Shown: positions 1-8,193, numbered from the stretch's first letter. The stretch is 64,000 nucleotides of DNA from Betaproteobacteria bacterium (GCA_016867975.1 VGIC01000002.1:1-64000), one strand, 5' to 3'. The notes: generated from the letters alone by a model not told the origin. Made by a program: numbers and translations.

Positions 1-62
1 CCCGCTTCACCTTCCTTCAAGAAACCAATAATCTGCTCTTCTGTAAATCGACTCTTCTTCAT
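1..62 (-). mobile_element. IS3-family element, N-terminus of OrfA transposase (rest lies outside the window)
   Basis: Minus strand reads MKKSRFTEEQIIGFLKEGEAG from 62 to 1, a typical IS3-family OrfA start, preceded by AGGAG. The IS end probably lies near 100-130. Confidence 0.8.
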
Positions 63-100
63 TTCATCCACTCCTAAAAGTGGACTTTACTAACTTTTAA

Positions 101-385
101 TTGGTACGGCAAATAGGGAGCAGGTCAATTGATACAATTCTTCTGAAAGGCTATGCAGCAGTAATTGGTACCGGATTCTGGATTGGGACTTTGATGTTGG
201 TCAATCTTTGGCTGGTGTTGTGGCCACATCAGAAGAAAGTACTTGGCTTCGTTCCCGCAACGCTGGAGGAGCGTGTGCGCTGCGCTCGTATCACCTTCTT
301 GTCCTCGCGCACGAACACCATGCTGTCCATTCCACTTTTGTTCTTTATGGCCGCCGGTTCGCATGGGGTAGCGTTGTTTGCCTGA
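101..385 (+). pseudogene. 5'-truncated PuuD-like (urate hydroxylase / urate_ox_N-like) membrane protein
   Basis: ORF starts with TTG inside the IS edge; residues NLWLVLWPHQKKVL...SRTNTMLSIPLLFFMAAGSH match the C-terminal pattern of the PuuD/urate_ox_N family. The N-terminal membrane part is missing. Confidence 0.6.
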
Positions 386-1478
386 AACGTCTGAGAAGGT
401 ATTCAACTTCGCCGCCGGCCCCGGCGTCATGCCGCATGAGGTGCTCCGGCAAGCCAAGCAGGAGTTTCTTGACTGGGACGGTAGTGGATTCTCCATGCTG
501 GAAACTCCGTTTACCGGAGATGCCTTCAAAAAAGTTCTACATCAGGCACGCGATGATTTGCGTGAACTACTGAACATCCCAGACAACTATCGTATTTTGT
601 TCATGCACGGCGGTGCCTCAGCACAGTTCTCACTAGTGCCGCTCAATCTACTTGGTTCTGCGAGATCAGTTGATCACATCGATACGGGCTACTGGTCGTC
701 CAAGAGTCTACGAGAAGCGCGCCGTTACTGCAAAGTTCACGTTGCGGCTAGCAGTGCAGATAGCCAGTACGATCACATGCCGGAAAATTGGAAACTAAGC
801 CCGGAATCCGCCTATTGCCACTTCACTAGCAACGAAACTGCCAACGGCGTGCAGTTCCACCAGATTCCTGAAACTGGGGGCGTGCCATTGGTGGTGGACA
901 TGACCTCGGATTTCCTAAGTCGCCCGCTCGATGTGTCACGCTATGGACTGATCTACGCAAGCGCGCAGAAGAACGTTGGGCCGGCTGGCGTGACGGTCGT
1001 CATCGTACGAGATGATCTGCTTGGGAAAGCTCATCCGGCCACGCCCACTGTATTCAACTATGCCGCACAGGCAGAAGCAGACTCCATGCTGCAAACACCA
1101 GTCACATTCTCAGTTTATCTGGCCGGTTTAGTGTTTCGCTGGCTACGCCAACAGGGCGGTATAGCCACAATGGAGCAGAACAGCTTGCGGCGCAGCTCCA
1201 GTCTTTATCAGGTGATAGATGATAGCAATGGCTTTTATTGTTGCCCAATACAACATGGTCATCGTTCACACATGAACATCTGCTTTAGTACGACCAATGA
1301 TACCCTAGCCCCAGTATTTCTGTCTGAAGCAACTTCAGAAGGTCTTATGTACCTCAAAGGTCATCCCGTGATGGGAGGTATGCGTGCCAGCTTGTATAAC
1401 GCCATGCCAGATACTGGAGTCATGGCGCTAATTGAATTCATGCGGAGCTTCGCAGAAGCGCATCGCTATGATATATAA
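378..1478 (+). CDS. SerC-like (phosphoserine aminotransferase family) PLP-dependent aminotransferase, divergent paralog
   Basis: NFAAGPGVMPHEVL, SAQKNVGPAG (PLP lysine) and GGMRASLYNAMP are SerC family motifs. The substrate phosphate-binding residues are changed. TTG start. Confidence 0.85.
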   Translation: MPETSEKVFNFAAGPGVMPHEVLRQAKQEFLDWDGSGFSMLETPFTGDAFKKVLHQARDDLRELLNIPDNYRILFMHGGASAQFSLVPLNLLGSARSVDHIDTGYWSSKSLREARRYCKVHVAASSADSQYDHMPENWKLSPESAYCHFTSNETANGVQFHQIPETGGVPLVVDMTSDFLSRPLDVSRYGLIYASAQKNVGPAGVTVVIVRDDLLGKAHPATPTVFNYAAQAEADSMLQTPVTFSVYLAGLVFRWLRQQGGIATMEQNSLRRSSSLYQVIDDSNGFYCCPIQHGHRSHMNICFSTTNDTLAPVFLSEATSEGLMYLKGHPVMGGMRASLYNAMPDTGVMALIEFMRSFAEAHRYDI

Positions 1479-2367
1479 GTGTTTTTCGACCATTGTCTCG
1501 AACTTCGGGGCACCTCATGTCAGAAGATTGGCAGTTAAGGCTATTCGGATAGCCGCGCTCATGACGCCTGCGGAACCACCTTCATCACTTCGTCGCGAGG
1601 TCATGGGGCTGACGTTCCCAAGCCCAGTCGGTCTTGCTGCCGGATTCGACAAGCATGGCGAGCTCTATTCATCTCTCCCACCACTGGGCTTAGGTTTCGT
1701 CGAAGTCGGTTCTGTCATCCCGCGCCCAGAACCTCAACGTAGTCAGGGAGTCGATGAAGTCGTTGCAATCCTGTCGCAAATCCCGCGGCCACATCCGATT
1801 CCCATCGGGGTCAGTATCAGCATGAACCGTAACACCCACCCAGATCAGATGGTTGATGATTATTTGGCCTGCCTCGAAAAACTCTGGAAATATGCGGACT
1901 ATTTTGCGATAAATCTCGGTGTGCGAACGGGTCCTGATTTGCATATGGAAGAACATGCCGGCACGTTGCGTAAAGTACTGACGGCTGCAAAAGCCTCACG
2001 AACTGACCTTGCCCGTATTACAGGTCTGAGGCGTCCAATGGCAGTCAAGATAGACTGCAACCGTGGTGACACGACATCGCTAGTGGCCTGTGTTCAGGAG
2101 TATGCGTTCGACAGTTTGATATTGAGTGGATATGTAGAACGTGGCAAAGAGCGCCACGCTCTTGAAGGGTTGGAGCAAGTGATAAAAAGTCTTGATGGTC
2201 AGATGCCGGTGATTTCGGTTGGGGGTATACGCACCCCGCAGGACGCCGTTGATCGGCTGTCTGCCGGAGCCACACTGATACAACTTTACAGCGGTATTGT
2301 TGAATCTGGCCCCCTTTTACCACGACGTATTAACTCACATTTGTCGAGCCAATTGGTAGGTTCATGA
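1468..2367 (+). CDS. Dihydroorotate dehydrogenase-like flavoprotein, divergent
   Basis: MGLTFPSPVGLAAGFDKHGE and VISVGGIRTPQDAVDRLSAGATLIQLYSG match class 2 PyrD. NISSPNTPGLR and the NxxGxN segment are not conserved. Start chosen at MIYKC, overlapping the upstream stop. Confidence 0.75.
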   Translation: MIYKCFSTIVSNFGAPHVRRLAVKAIRIAALMTPAEPPSSLRREVMGLTFPSPVGLAAGFDKHGELYSSLPPLGLGFVEVGSVIPRPEPQRSQGVDEVVAILSQIPRPHPIPIGVSISMNRNTHPDQMVDDYLACLEKLWKYADYFAINLGVRTGPDLHMEEHAGTLRKVLTAAKASRTDLARITGLRRPMAVKIDCNRGDTTSLVACVQEYAFDSLILSGYVERGKERHALEGLEQVIKSLDGQMPVISVGGIRTPQDAVDRLSAGATLIQLYSGIVESGPLLPRRINSHLSSQLVGS

Positions 2368-2455
2368 ATTTTTGAAGGTGATGTAAGTACGTTGCCTGTG
2401 AAGATGGGGGATGACAGTATCCACCTTAAAGTTTAGAGAAAGTAGTCAAATAACC

Positions 2456-3370
2456 TTAGGTCCGACAACCTTGACGGGTGCCACGTCGGCGGAGCTCCCG
2501 TTCTATTCCATTAAGTACCTTCCATTTTTTAGAGCACCAGTCAGGCGCAAGCAGAACATCGCTAGCAGCAGTAGCTGTTACTCTGTGAAATATAATATGC
2601 TCTGGAGTGCGTTCAATCATATCTGCTGAAATTCTTATATAGTCATCCATGGACAAGGGGGAGTACTCACCGCGTTTCCATTGGTATGCTAACAAGGTGT
2701 TTTTTACCACATGAAGAGGATGAAGTTTGAGTCCATCGACACCAAGTTCAAGTACCTTGTCGAGCGTTGTATGACACTGTTCTTCACCTTCTCCTGGTAA
2801 TCCAATAATCAAATGGGTGCATACTGGTATACCACGCGCTCTGGCTGCCAATAAAGTTTCTTTATACTCTGAGAAACCATGCCCTCGGTTAACGCGTACA
2901 AGGGTTTCATCAAATGCAGATTGCAACCCAAGTTCCAGCCAAACTTCCCAGCCTTCATTTTGTAAGGTATCCAATAATTCAAGTACTTCAATAGGTACGC
3001 AGTCAGGTCTGGTGCCCACCGAAATTCCAATGATGTCAGGTTGTAACAAAGCTTCACGATAAAGGTTCTCTAGCAACGTTACGTCAGCATAGGTGTTTGT
3101 GTAAGCCTGAAAATATGCTAAAAAACGTTTCGCTCCGGTGCGTTTGGAAATGGCTATTTTTGCTTTGGCCATTTGACCATGTAAATCAAGATTTGAGTCA
3201 GCATCCGGGCTAAAAGACACATTATTGCAAAAGGTACAGCCACCATAACCTTTTGAGCCATCCCGGTTTGGGCAAGTGAATCCGACATCAAGTGCGATTT
3301 TATGCACGCGTTTTCGGTGTCGCTTGAGCAAGTGTTGTCCAAAAGTGTTTATTTTGTCTGAAAGTACCAT
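2456..3370 (-). CDS. yhcC: TIGR01212/YhcC-family radical SAM protein
   Basis: CPNRDGSKGYGGCTFCNN radical SAM cysteine motif and overall YhcC-like sequence (HRKRVHKIALDVGFTCPNRDG). Confidence 0.8.
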   Translation of the reverse strand: MVLSDKINTFGQHLLKRHRKRVHKIALDVGFTCPNRDGSKGYGGCTFCNNVSFSPDADSNLDLHGQMAKAKIAISKRTGAKRFLAYFQAYTNTYADVTLLENLYREALLQPDIIGISVGTRPDCVPIEVLELLDTLQNEGWEVWLELGLQSAFDETLVRVNRGHGFSEYKETLLAARARGIPVCTHLIIGLPGEGEEQCHTTLDKVLELGVDGLKLHPLHVVKNTLLAYQWKRGEYSPLSMDDYIRISADMIERTPEHIIFHRVTATAASDVLLAPDWCSKKWKVLNGIERELRRRGTRQGCRT

Positions 3371-3588
3371 TTGTATGCTCCACTCTATGTATTGTCACCA
3401 TTCATCACCACAATACTCACCCCTGACATTGACAGACCCTTAAATCCAGCAAAAATAACCATCACTTAAGCTTTGGCTGTCAGTCATGCCCTAATCAAAT
3501 CAGGTCTTTTGGGTTGACATAGTGCGCATTGTTTTATCGTGAGCTGGGGTAGGGTTGTTTCTTGTTCGATATCACTAATTAAAAAAGT

Positions 3589-4518
3589 TTATCTGCTCAA
3601 TGCATGGGTATGATTGCGCCATTCATACCCGGCAGCATGACTGTAAAATCCGTTAAAGCAAGGCACATCGCCCAATAAAGATTGGATAATCAAAGTGGCT
3701 TGTTCTCCGGTAATACGTCCATGCAATATTGAGTGGGCAGTTTCAATGATGGTGTCTGTATGTAAACTATGAGGTGATATACGAAAATTAGTAATGCCCA
3801 TCTCCATTAATTCCGGAATCTGGGGGAGAAGGTTAAGGTAACCATAAGACATGGTTTGTATGCCGTTTATACAAAGAAAACTCTGGTCTGTCAGGGTTTT
3901 TAATGGCATGCCATCAGGATCGTGTTCACAAACGTATTGACAGTTATCTTTGACTCGGCCGTACGAACGGGCGTGATAGCATCTCGCTGACAGCGCAAGG
4001 CCAACCCGTCCGGAAACCTGCACTTCAAGGCTGACGTCAAGCGTTTTGGCAGCTTTTCCCATAATATATATGGTGTTACGTGGTAGTTCCGCGGGCAGCA
4101 CTACATGATGAGCGCCATTTAAGGCCAGATATCTTAAAGTTTCCTCATTATAGACATTGCAGTATTGGCCGATTCGATGTGGTTTTTTTCGTAAATGATA
4201 GATTGCAGAGGTGTCATTTGCCTCAACCTCATATTTTTCGTCGTGACAAAGTGCCTCAGTCATTTTACGTTCACGCGGTGTCATGATTTCTGCCAGTGAG
4301 GAAAAAACTACTTTCTTACCTGCACGTGTCAGGCGATCAGTAACCTCGGCATAATAAGGCATCATAAAAGGCGATCGCTTCGAGCACACGACCTCTCCAA
4401 GGTAGACCGTATTGATAGGTGACTCATCAGCAATTTTTAAATAAAAGTCTCGCTTTGTTTCAGCAGACCAATGAAACAATATCGGTCCCAGCGTTAGATT
4501 ACCTTGTGCTGTATCCAT
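3589..4518 (-). CDS. ubiV: U32 peptidase family protein UbiV, O2-independent ubiquinone biosynthesis
   Basis: LGPILFHWSAETKRDFYLKIADESPINTVYLGEVVCSKR; Cys residues typical of the family; adjacent to ubiU/ubiT. Start chosen at MDTAQG. Confidence 0.85.
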   Translation of the reverse strand: MDTAQGNLTLGPILFHWSAETKRDFYLKIADESPINTVYLGEVVCSKRSPFMMPYYAEVTDRLTRAGKKVVFSSLAEIMTPRERKMTEALCHDEKYEVEANDTSAIYHLRKKPHRIGQYCNVYNEETLRYLALNGAHHVVLPAELPRNTIYIMGKAAKTLDVSLEVQVSGRVGLALSARCYHARSYGRVKDNCQYVCEHDPDGMPLKTLTDQSFLCINGIQTMSYGYLNLLPQIPELMEMGITNFRISPHSLHTDTIIETAHSILHGRITGEQATLIIQSLLGDVPCFNGFYSHAAGYEWRNHTHALSR

Positions 4519-4519
4519 G

Positions 4520-5533
4520 CTATCTCCAGCGTTTTGTTTCATAGGCCCCCAACGTTTGTTTGTGGCCTTCAGTCAATGATAAAAGATGGTCCATATTCAC
4601 GGATCCACCCTCCAGAACACTATCGATAGCCTTTCTCCACGAAGAGACGACACTCTGTATATAAGCTTTTGAACGCTGGCGTCCTTCTATCTTAAAGGCG
4701 TCAACCCCTGCAGCAATTAATTCGGGGAGAAGAGACGCAAGATTCAGGCTTAATGGTTCTTCAAAAGCATAGTAAGGGTCATCCCTGTGAGCGACCGTGT
4801 AACGGCCCTTGCATATGGTCGGATAACCAGGGTTCTGCGAGCAGGAGAAGCTATCTATCGTAAATCTATTGAGCTCAGTACGAAGATTTCGATTGGCATC
4901 TACTTGATAACTTACAAAGTTAGCAGGTGAGCATATGCCATCCATGTTCGTTGATAAACCTGTTGCATAATTCGTAAGGCTACAGCGACCTTCAGCCATC
5001 AACCCATGGTTCCCGAAAATAAAGCATTCGATCTCACATGGTATTTCTTGCTTCAATGATTTTATTTCTGTAATAGTTAAAATACGTGGCAGTACAACAC
5101 GTTTGACATCAAATTCTTCACAATAAAATTTAATGGCTTCAATGGATGGAGCGCCCGCCTGCACTGAAAGGTGAAGCCGCAAATCCGAATGTTTGTTTTT
5201 TGCGTAGAGCGCCACGCCTATGTCTGCAACTATGATCGCATCAGCCCCCAGGTTATAAGCCAAATCAACGGCATTAGCCCACAACGGAAACTGCCCTGCG
5301 GGAGGAAAGGTGTTAAGCGCAACAAGTACCTGAGCTTTATGCGCATGCGCATAGGCAATCGACTCTTCCAATTCGGCAGGCGTAAAATTCAGACCGGGAA
5401 AGTTGCGGGCGTTGGTGGCATTTTGAAATCCACAATAGACTGTATCTGCTCCTGAATCGACCGCTGTGCGCAAAGAGGCTGGTGTACCTGCTGGGCATAC
5501 AAGTTCTGGTTTATGTTGAGTATTGATGTTCAT
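4520..5533 (-). CDS. ubiU: U32 peptidase family protein UbiU, O2-independent ubiquinone biosynthesis
   Basis: ELVCPAGTPASLRTAVDSGADTVYCGF and FGNHGLMAEGRCSLTNYATG motifs; between ubiV and ubiT. Confidence 0.88.
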   Translation of the reverse strand: MNINTQHKPELVCPAGTPASLRTAVDSGADTVYCGFQNATNARNFPGLNFTPAELEESIAYAHAHKAQVLVALNTFPPAGQFPLWANAVDLAYNLGADAIIVADIGVALYAKNKHSDLRLHLSVQAGAPSIEAIKFYCEEFDVKRVVLPRILTITEIKSLKQEIPCEIECFIFGNHGLMAEGRCSLTNYATGLSTNMDGICSPANFVSYQVDANRNLRTELNRFTIDSFSCSQNPGYPTICKGRYTVAHRDDPYYAFEEPLSLNLASLLPELIAAGVDAFKIEGRQRSKAYIQSVVSSWRKAIDSVLEGGSVNMDHLLSLTEGHKQTLGAYETKRWR

Positions 5534-6053
5534 TAGCCATTTTTATAAGTATTGTTAAGAACAGCATGCCGATTGGTCCAAAATAGGAAGCAGCTTCACT
5601 CGCTACGCTCCCTTCTACATCGTCCAGCGCGTTACGCAAACAGACAATTGCTTCTGTATCGCCAGATATTTGTAAATCACGCGTAAAAAAAAGTGCATCT
5701 CCATCAAGGCGTCCGTCTACCATTCCAATGAGAGCAAGAAATGAACCGGAAATTGTGGCGTCAGCGTGAAATCCAGTTTTTTTACGTATTGCAAGCAGAT
5801 GAGGGGATGCTGGGTTGGGGCAAAGTATTAAGTCAAAGGATAAGTTTGTAATTTCAATGAGAAAGGTTTTATGGTGGTGCCCTGACAGCCTGTTAAACAG
5901 AGTGGGATATTTCTTCGTGATTTTTACAATTGTGCGGTCTAGAACGTAATTAATCAGCGGCAATGGTATAGGACGGGCTAATAAACCCAGAAATTCTGCC
6001 TTGTGCGCAGGATTTTTTCTGAAACGTTGAGCCCGTATTGATAACATATTCAT
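5511..6053 (-). CDS. ubiT: SCP2-domain protein UbiT
   Basis: SCP2-like region (LSFDLILCPNPASPHLLAIRKKTGFHADATISGSFLALIGMVDGRLDGDALFFTRDLQISGDTEAIVCLRNALD) immediately upstream of ubiU. Confidence 0.8.
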   Translation of the reverse strand: MNMLSIRAQRFRKNPAHKAEFLGLLARPIPLPLINYVLDRTIVKITKKYPTLFNRLSGHHHKTFLIEITNLSFDLILCPNPASPHLLAIRKKTGFHADATISGSFLALIGMVDGRLDGDALFFTRDLQISGDTEAIVCLRNALDDVEGSVASEAASYFGPIGMLFLTILIKMANEHQYST

Positions 6054-6089
6054 GGCAACAGACTGTATCGTCTATAAAAATAAAAAACG

Positions 6090-6103
6090 TTGATTTTGGT
6101 CAA
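6090..6103 (-). promoter_or_regulatory. FNR/Dnr-type box TTGATTTTGGTCAA upstream of ubiT
   Basis: 9/10 match to TTGAT-N4-ATCAA. On the minus strand TACAGT (6067-6062) sits at the class II -10 distance. Confidence 0.6.
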
Positions 6104-6284
6104 GTAGTACTACATATATTTTTTATGTTTAGCTTGCTTCAAGCTTCACCGAAACTTTGAAATTAAGTATAAATTAGGCTTTAGTGTTAAAATGCAGTGG
6201 CGATTCAGGAAAGATTTAATCGCATAGTCGGTTATTGCGTAAGTTTTCAACTTACTACATAGGTCGAAATACAGGCGCGGGTAG

Positions 6285-6420
6285 CTCTATTCTATCTACG
6301 GCATCCACGAGTGGAGCGAGCGGATAGAATGTAGTCGACATAGTTACGCTAATCGGCTTTCTCCAGTAGAAATTGAAAGGCGTATTTCTCGAGGCTGGAA
6401 AGTGTCTAGTCAAGACGGGC
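6285..6420 (+). pseudogene. Degraded IS3-family OrfB C-terminal remnant
   Basis: One frame reads SRHSYANRLSPVEIERR, resembling the RRHSYANGLSPVEFER end of IS3 integrase-type transposases; no intact ORF. Confidence 0.5.
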
Positions 6421-6453
6421 GATTCAATGTTCGTAAAATATCTCTCCCAATTC

Positions 6454-6467
6454 TTGATTAGAATCAA
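6454..6467 (+). promoter_or_regulatory. Perfect FNR/Dnr-type box TTGATTAGAATCAA upstream of crp-pdxST
   Basis: 10/10 match to TTGAT-N4-ATCAA. TTTAAT at 6490-6495 lies at the class II -10 distance (29.5 bp from box centre to the first -10 base). Confidence 0.7.
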
Positions 6468-6577
6468 TTGAGAAACTCTTGCTAGATGTTTTAATTTCTC
6501 GCAGATTACTTGCTGGATTCTCTACCACTAAACTAGTGTAAAAGGTGGGCGTCTGGTTTAGACGGAAAGAGCAGTTT

Positions 6578-7270
6578 ATGTCTCCTAAGATTATTTCACA
6601 AACGCTAGCGAATTTTTCTTTATTTAAAGAGCTTGGCTCAGATCAAATTGAGAAAATCGCAGAGCAGTCACGTGTGATTAACTTTCAAAAAGGACAAAGC
6701 GTTTTTAATTGTGGAGATCAAGCCATTGGCTTGTATATCTTGGTTGAAGGGCAGCTAAAGCTTGGGTTGATCTCCTCGCAGGGTACAGAAAGAATCCTCA
6801 GGATTATTTCTCCTAGTGAGAGTTTTGGTGAGGCGATTTTATATCTTGAACGTCAGTTTCCTGTTTACGCAAAAGCGATTATAGATTCGAAGGTTTTATT
6901 AGTTCCCAAAAATCTCATTTTTTCTATGCTTGATGCTAATCCTCACTACGCTCGCAAAATGCTGGCTGGCTTATCAATTAGAATGCATCAGCTAATTCAA
7001 AACATTGAAATGCTGTCGTTACAATCATCTACCCAGCGATTTATAACTTATTTGTTGCAAATCAGTGCCGAGGTCAAAGATGGGACGAAAATTAGGCTTC
7101 CTGCTAGCAAGGCAACAATTGCATCTTTATTGAATTTAAAGCCGGAAACTCTGTCCCGGATTCTCGCGAAACTACAAAAATTGGAGCTAATAGATGTGAG
7201 GGGAAGTAGCCTGACGATTATAGCTTTGAAAAAGCTCAGAAGCTATGATTTGAGTGTTTGTGAGGTATAA
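6578..7270 (+). CDS. CRP/FNR-family transcriptional regulator
   Basis: cNMP-binding-like fold ([22 protein letters not shown]) and [21 protein letters not shown] with the E-xx-SR recognition motif; lacks an N-terminal FNR cysteine cluster. Confidence 0.88.
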   Translation: MSPKIISQTLANFSLFKELGSDQIEKIAEQSRVINFQKGQSVFNCGDQAIGLYILVEGQLKLGLISSQGTERILRIISPSESFGEAILYLERQFPVYAKAIIDSKVLLVPKNLIFSMLDANPHYARKMLAGLSIRMHQLIQNIEMLSLQSSTQRFITYLLQISAEVKDGTKIRLPASKATIASLLNLKPETLSRILAKLQKLELIDVRGSSLTIIALKKLRSYDLSVCEV

Positions 7271-7272
7271 CT

Positions 7273-8193
7273 ATGCAATCAGATAAAGAAAATGATGCCG
7301 TTCGCCTAAAAGTTGGGCTTGCAGAGATGCTTAAAGGAGGCGTCATTATGGATGTCACCGATGCACGTCAAGCCGAAATTGCACAATCTGCAGGGGCTGT
7401 GGCTGTAATGGCCTTGGAACGGGTTCCAGCACAAATTCGGAGTGAAGGTGGCGTCGCGCGGATGGCTGCCCCGCAAAAAATTCGAGAAATTATGTCGGCC
7501 GTCAGCATTCCTGTAATGGCCAAATGCCGTATCGGACACTTTGCTGAAGCACAAATTTTGCAGGTTTTAGGTGTAGATTACATCGATGAATCAGAGGTGC
7601 TTACTCCTGCAGATGATGAATATCATGTGGATAAAAGTGCCTTCAGAGTGCCATTTGTTTGTGGAGCAAAAAATCTAGGGGAGGCCTTAAGGCGGATCAA
7701 TGAGGGTGCAGCGATGATTCGTACAAAAGGAGAAGCGGGAACTGGAGATATTGTGCATGCAGTAAAGCATTTGCGAAATATCCGTCGAGAGATTAGATCG
7801 TTAACACTCCTTGAAGATGCTGAGCTTTACTCCTACGCTAAGAATCTACAGGCACCCTATCATTTGGTTCATTTAGTGGCAAAATCTGGGAAGCTGCCAG
7901 TTCCAAATTTTTCTGCAGGAGGTGTTGCTACGCCTGCAGATGCTGCATTGGTCCGTCAACTTGGTGCCGAATCTGTATTTGTTGGTTCGGGTATCTTTAT
8001 GAAAGATTCAGTAACGTTCTGTTCCGAAGCCGAGGCTGAATCAAGAGCAAAAGCGATTGTGCGAGCCACAGTTTATTTTGAAGATCCTAAAATTCTCCTT
8101 GAAACTGCTGCTGAATTACTTGGCACCATGAAGGGTCTGGCTACATCACAGCTGGTTACTGGCGATTTACTTCAATATCGTGGGGCATCGTGA
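7273..8193 (+). CDS. pdxS: Pyridoxal 5'-phosphate synthase lyase subunit PdxS
   Basis: [42 protein letters not shown] and [19 protein letters not shown] are PdxS signatures. Confidence 0.97.
   Translation: MQSDKENDAVRLKVGLAEMLKGGVIMDVTDARQAEIAQSAGAVAVMALERVPAQIRSEGGVARMAAPQKIREIMSAVSIPVMAKCRIGHFAEAQILQVLGVDYIDESEVLTPADDEYHVDKSAFRVPFVCGAKNLGEALRRINEGAAMIRTKGEAGTGDIVHAVKHLRNIRREIRSLTLLEDAELYSYAKNLQAPYHLVHLVAKSGKLPVPNFSAGGVATPADAALVRQLGAESVFVGSGIFMKDSVTFCSEAEAESRAKAIVRATVYFEDPKILLETAAELLGTMKGLATSQLVTGDLLQYRGAS

Noticed and set aside
125-573. Overlapping alternative-frame ORFs at the window start (125-529 minus, 208-573 plus)
   Set aside because: They overlap the better supported PuuD-like remnant and serC-like CDS and show no family features.
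3371-3588. Possible FNR box upstream of yhcC (around TAATCAAATCAGG)
   Set aside because: Too many mismatches to TTGAT-N4-ATCAA and no correctly spaced -10; not counted as a fourth site.
6255-6467. 70-aa minus-strand ORF in the ubiT/crp intergenic region
   Set aside because: It overlaps the IS3 scar read on the opposite strand and the FNR box; composition looks like a chance antisense ORF.
6490-6540. tRNA-like sequence on the minus strand (TAGTTTAGTGGTAGAGAATCC) resembling a D-arm
   Set aside because: No matching acceptor stem, anticodon stem or T-arm can be paired around it, so there is no support for a tRNA or clear tRNA fragment.
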